From positions 1 through 7,091 of the forward strand of contig JACCRJ010000572.1 in assembly GCA_013813615.1 (NCBI GenBank): DNA of 7,091 nucleotides, written 5' to 3'. The notes under the pieces are model-generated. The model ran no database searches and was not told where the DNA came from. It worked only from the letters and a program-made list of their open reading frames with translations. This document shows positions 5,644-7,091 of the stretch, in pieces; positions within the stretch are counted from its first letter, which is position 1, and each line of letters opens with the position of its first letter. A program made the translations under genes and the position numbers. The DNA comes from Lautropia sp. GTDB lineage: Bacteria > Pseudomonadota > Gammaproteobacteria > Burkholderiales > Burkholderiaceae_E.

Positions 5644-6900
5644 TCAACGCTTGGACCAGTCCGGGATCGGGAAATCGGGCTTGGCGACCGCAACATCCTG
5701 CGGGAACACCGTCACGACACCCTTGCCCGGCTGCAACTGCACCACCGGGAACGGCATCTTCAGCTGCATGCCGCTTTCGTTGATGGCGTAGGGACCGGCC
5801 ATGACCGTCAGTTTGTCGGACAGCGCCAGAGCCGCCTGCTTCAACTTCCCGGCTTCCAGTGAGTCCGCCTTCTTGATGGTCTCTTCCGCGATGACCGCAG
5901 CGCCATAGGCCAGCGCGGTCTGGAAGTCCGGCGGAAACTCCGCCTTGGGAAATGCCTTGTCGTAGGCCTTGGCGAACTGCTCGCGGTTCATGCCGGCATT
6001 GACCTTCCAGTTGATGGACGGGTCATAGTTGGTGTGACTGAAAATGAAGTTCGAATCGCTGCCGATGGCCTGGAACTGCGGCGTCGAAGCGTACACCATG
6101 AAGGTGTACGGGAAGCTCACGTTGAGCTGCTTCATCTGACGAACCATGCTGATCAGGTCACCTTCATACGAGGTGGGCACGAAAGCTTCCGCGCCCGACG
6201 CGCGGGCCTTCTGCAGCAGCGTGCTGAAATCCTTCTGCCCCTTGGGGTAGCGCTCGAACATCACCACTTCGATTCCGTTCTGCTGGGCGCGATCACGTCC
6301 GCCCTGCGCCAGGCCGGTGGGAAACGGCTCGTCGGAATAGACGATCGCGACCTTCTTGATGCCAAGCTGCTTGGAGAACGCCATGGACGCGTTGAGCATG
6401 TTCGAAACCGGCATCTGGGTGCCGGAGACGATGTACTTGAATCCCTGGTCATAAAGCTGGTCGCTGGCCGCGGACCAGATCATCATGAACTTGCCGAGGC
6501 GGTCGGTTACCGTGGCGGCAGCGGCCGTCAGCGTCGATCCGAACGGCGCGAACACCAGGTCTACCTTGTCGTCGGTGATGAGACCTTCATAGACGCGGGT
6601 CACCATCTGCTTGTCGCTGCGGTCATCGCGCTTGACCAGTTCCACGGGGCGTTTCTTGCCGTTGATCTCGATGCCGCCGCGGCTGTTGACGTCATTGACC
6701 CAGACCTCCACGCCCCGGACACCGGACTGCGACGCCAGCGCGAAGCTGCCGGTGGAAGAGATGGTCATGCCGATCCGGATCGGCTCCTCGGCCGCGTTCA
6801 CCGGGGCGCCGGCAACGAGGAATGCGCTGCCCAGGGCCAGCGCGGGGACCGAGTGCCCCAGGGTCTTCTGCAATCGCTTCTTGAGGGAGCTGATGGACAT
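5644..6900 (-). CDS. ABC transporter substrate-binding protein, branched-chain amino acid/amide (HAAT) class
   Basis: A 418-residue periplasmic binding protein of the LivJ/peripla_BP_6 type, which delivers hydrophobic amino acids, amides or related acids to a LivHMGF-like ABC permease. Residues 1-36 form a signal peptide: basic KKRLQK, hydrophobic ALALGSAFLVAG, cleavage likely after VNA before AEEPIRIG. The mature protein opens with the family motif IRIGMTISSTGSFA and continues with VEVWVNDVNSRGGIEINGK, then a conserved polar KRDDRSDKQ. Domain features include VDLVFAPFGSTLTAAAA, YIVSGTQMPVSNML and KKVAIVYSDEPF. Length fits the family. ATG 6900 has GGAG seven bases upstream. It is the first gene of a probable two-gene transcript with the amidase, divergent from a LysR regulator. 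No permease or ATPase genes are in the window on either side, so the partner must be elsewhere. The ligand is not readable. Confidence 0.94.
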   Translation of the reverse strand: MSISSLKKRLQKTLGHSVPALALGSAFLVAGAPVNAAEEPIRIGMTISSTGSFALASQSGVRGVEVWVNDVNSRGGIEINGKKRPVELVKRDDRSDKQMVTRVYEGLITDDKVDLVFAPFGSTLTAAAATVTDRLGKFMMIWSAASDQLYDQGFKYIVSGTQMPVSNMLNASMAFSKQLGIKKVAIVYSDEPFPTGLAQGGRDRAQQNGIEVVMFERYPKGQKDFSTLLQKARASGAEAFVPTSYEGDLISMVRQMKQLNVSFPYTFMVYASTPQFQAIGSDSNFIFSHTNYDPSINWKVNAGMNREQFAKAYDKAFPKAEFPPDFQTALAYGAAVIAEETIKKADSLEAGKLKQAALALSDKLTVMAGPYAINESGMQLKMPFPVVQLQPGKGVVTVFPQDVAVAKPDFPIPDWSKR

Positions 6901-6935
6901 GATGGATCTCCGGGAGGTTCGAGTCAGGGCGTTAG

Positions 6936-6979
6936 GTTATACCAAAAAATTATAGAATGCACCCCATGAGGAAGCTCAA
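6936..6979 (-). promoter_or_regulatory. Candidate promoters for the receptor-amidase transcript
   Basis: Two minus-strand options overlap. One has a perfect -10 box TATAAT at 6954-6949, with TTGAGC (four of six) at 6979-6974 as -35. The spacer is 19 bases, longer than ideal, and the -35 lies inside the start of the LysR gene. The other is an extended -10 TGGTATAAC at 6944-6936 without a good -35. Predicted leaders are about 41 and 28 bases and both contain the GGAG site. A suboptimal -35 or spacer is typical of promoters needing a LysR-type activator. Confidence 0.45.
6939..6953. promoter_or_regulatory. Candidate LysR-type binding site (ATA-N9-TAT, T-N11-A)
   Basis: Within the only markedly AT-rich stretch of the window, ATACCAAAAAATTAT has inverted ends ATA and TAT nine bases apart. 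This places T and A at the LysR-family spacing T-N11-A. It lies in the short gap between the regulator and its divergent target and overlaps the receptor -10 elements. That is the expected arrangement for an autoregulating LysR protein. The arms are only three bases, so chance is a real alternative in AT-rich DNA. Confidence 0.35.
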
Positions 6980-7091
6980 TTTCAAGCAGATTGAAATGCT
7001 CTGGGTGGTGGTCACGGCCGGCTCCATCAGCGCCGCAGCGAAACAACTCGACGTGACCCAGCCCGCCGTCAGCCGGATGCTTTCCCAGACC
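6966..7091 (+). CDS. LysR-type transcriptional regulator, N-terminal part (cut by window end)
   Basis: The first 42 codons of a LysR-family regulator, running open to the window edge. They carry the winged helix-turn-helix hallmark: LNFKQIEMLWVVVTAGSISA, then AAKQLDVTQPAVSRMLSQ, where TQPAVSR is the recognition helix. Full members are about 300 residues, with a C-terminal effector-binding domain not present here. The regulator is divergent from the ABC receptor-amidase pair and probably controls it in response to the imported compound or a product, as is usual for the family. Two in-frame starts exist, ATG 6957 (would add MHP) and ATG 6966. Neither has a Shine-Dalgarno site, and TATAGA at 6951-6956 lies very close upstream, so a very short leader is possible. 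Confidence 0.9.
   Translation, partial: MRKLNFKQIEMLWVVVTAGSISAAAKQLDVTQPAVSRMLSQT

Noticed and set aside
5625..5696. Longer N-terminus for the amidase from 5696
   Set aside because: The extra 24 residues are basic, have no family similarity and overlap the end of the ABC receptor gene; normal family similarity begins just after ATG 5624.
4218..5783. 521-codon open frame on the plus strand opposite the amidase
   Set aside because: It is rich in Arg, Gly and His with no recognisable domain, and lies antisense to a complete conserved enzyme. It is a by-product of GC-rich codon use.
6034..6969. 311-codon open frame on the plus strand opposite the ABC receptor
   Set aside because: Low-complexity composition with no domain, fully antisense to an intact receptor gene; the true plus-strand gene here is the LysR start at 6966 in another frame.

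Overview
The window looks like a GC-rich proteobacterial chromosome, most likely a betaproteobacterium of the order Burkholderiales (inference). The main clue is an orphan Bug-type solute receptor with no TctA/TctB membrane partner beside it. Such receptors are hugely expanded in Bordetella, Achromobacter, Cupriavidus, Variovorax and relatives. G/C-rich third codon positions and GGAG Shine-Dalgarno sites fit this placement. No rRNA, tRNA, CRISPR array, phage gene or insertion sequence is visible.

Layout: almost everything is on the minus strand, so it reads from right to left. At the right edge a LysR-type regulator starts on the plus strand and is cut by the window end. Divergent from it, across a 65-base AT-rich gap, is a periplasmic substrate-binding protein of the branched-chain amino acid/amide ABC class. 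An amidase-signature hydrolase follows 19 bases later. Next comes a 503-base stretch with no intact gene, which holds what appears to be the decayed C-terminal end of a glycosyltransferase. Then come a D-2-hydroxyacid dehydrogenase, a Bug/TTT receptor 70 bases further on, and a cytoplasmic sulfatase with its own promoter, ending at the left edge.

How it may work together (inference): the LysR protein probably controls the receptor and amidase, giving an import-and-hydrolyse unit for an amide compound. The dehydrogenase, Bug receptor and sulfatase look like a second unit for an organic acid or sulfated acid. Both receptors lack their membrane subunits here, so they must use permeases encoded elsewhere. 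The window reads as an accessory catabolic cluster, and I see no defence, toxin or mobile system in it.

The least ordinary signals are in the DNA between genes. The sulfatase seems to be read from a leaderless transcript, whose promoter is overlapped by a 23-base near-perfect palindrome with paired 8-base direct repeats upstream. There is also the glycosyltransferase remnant, and a LysR-type T-N11-A site in the divergent promoter gap.
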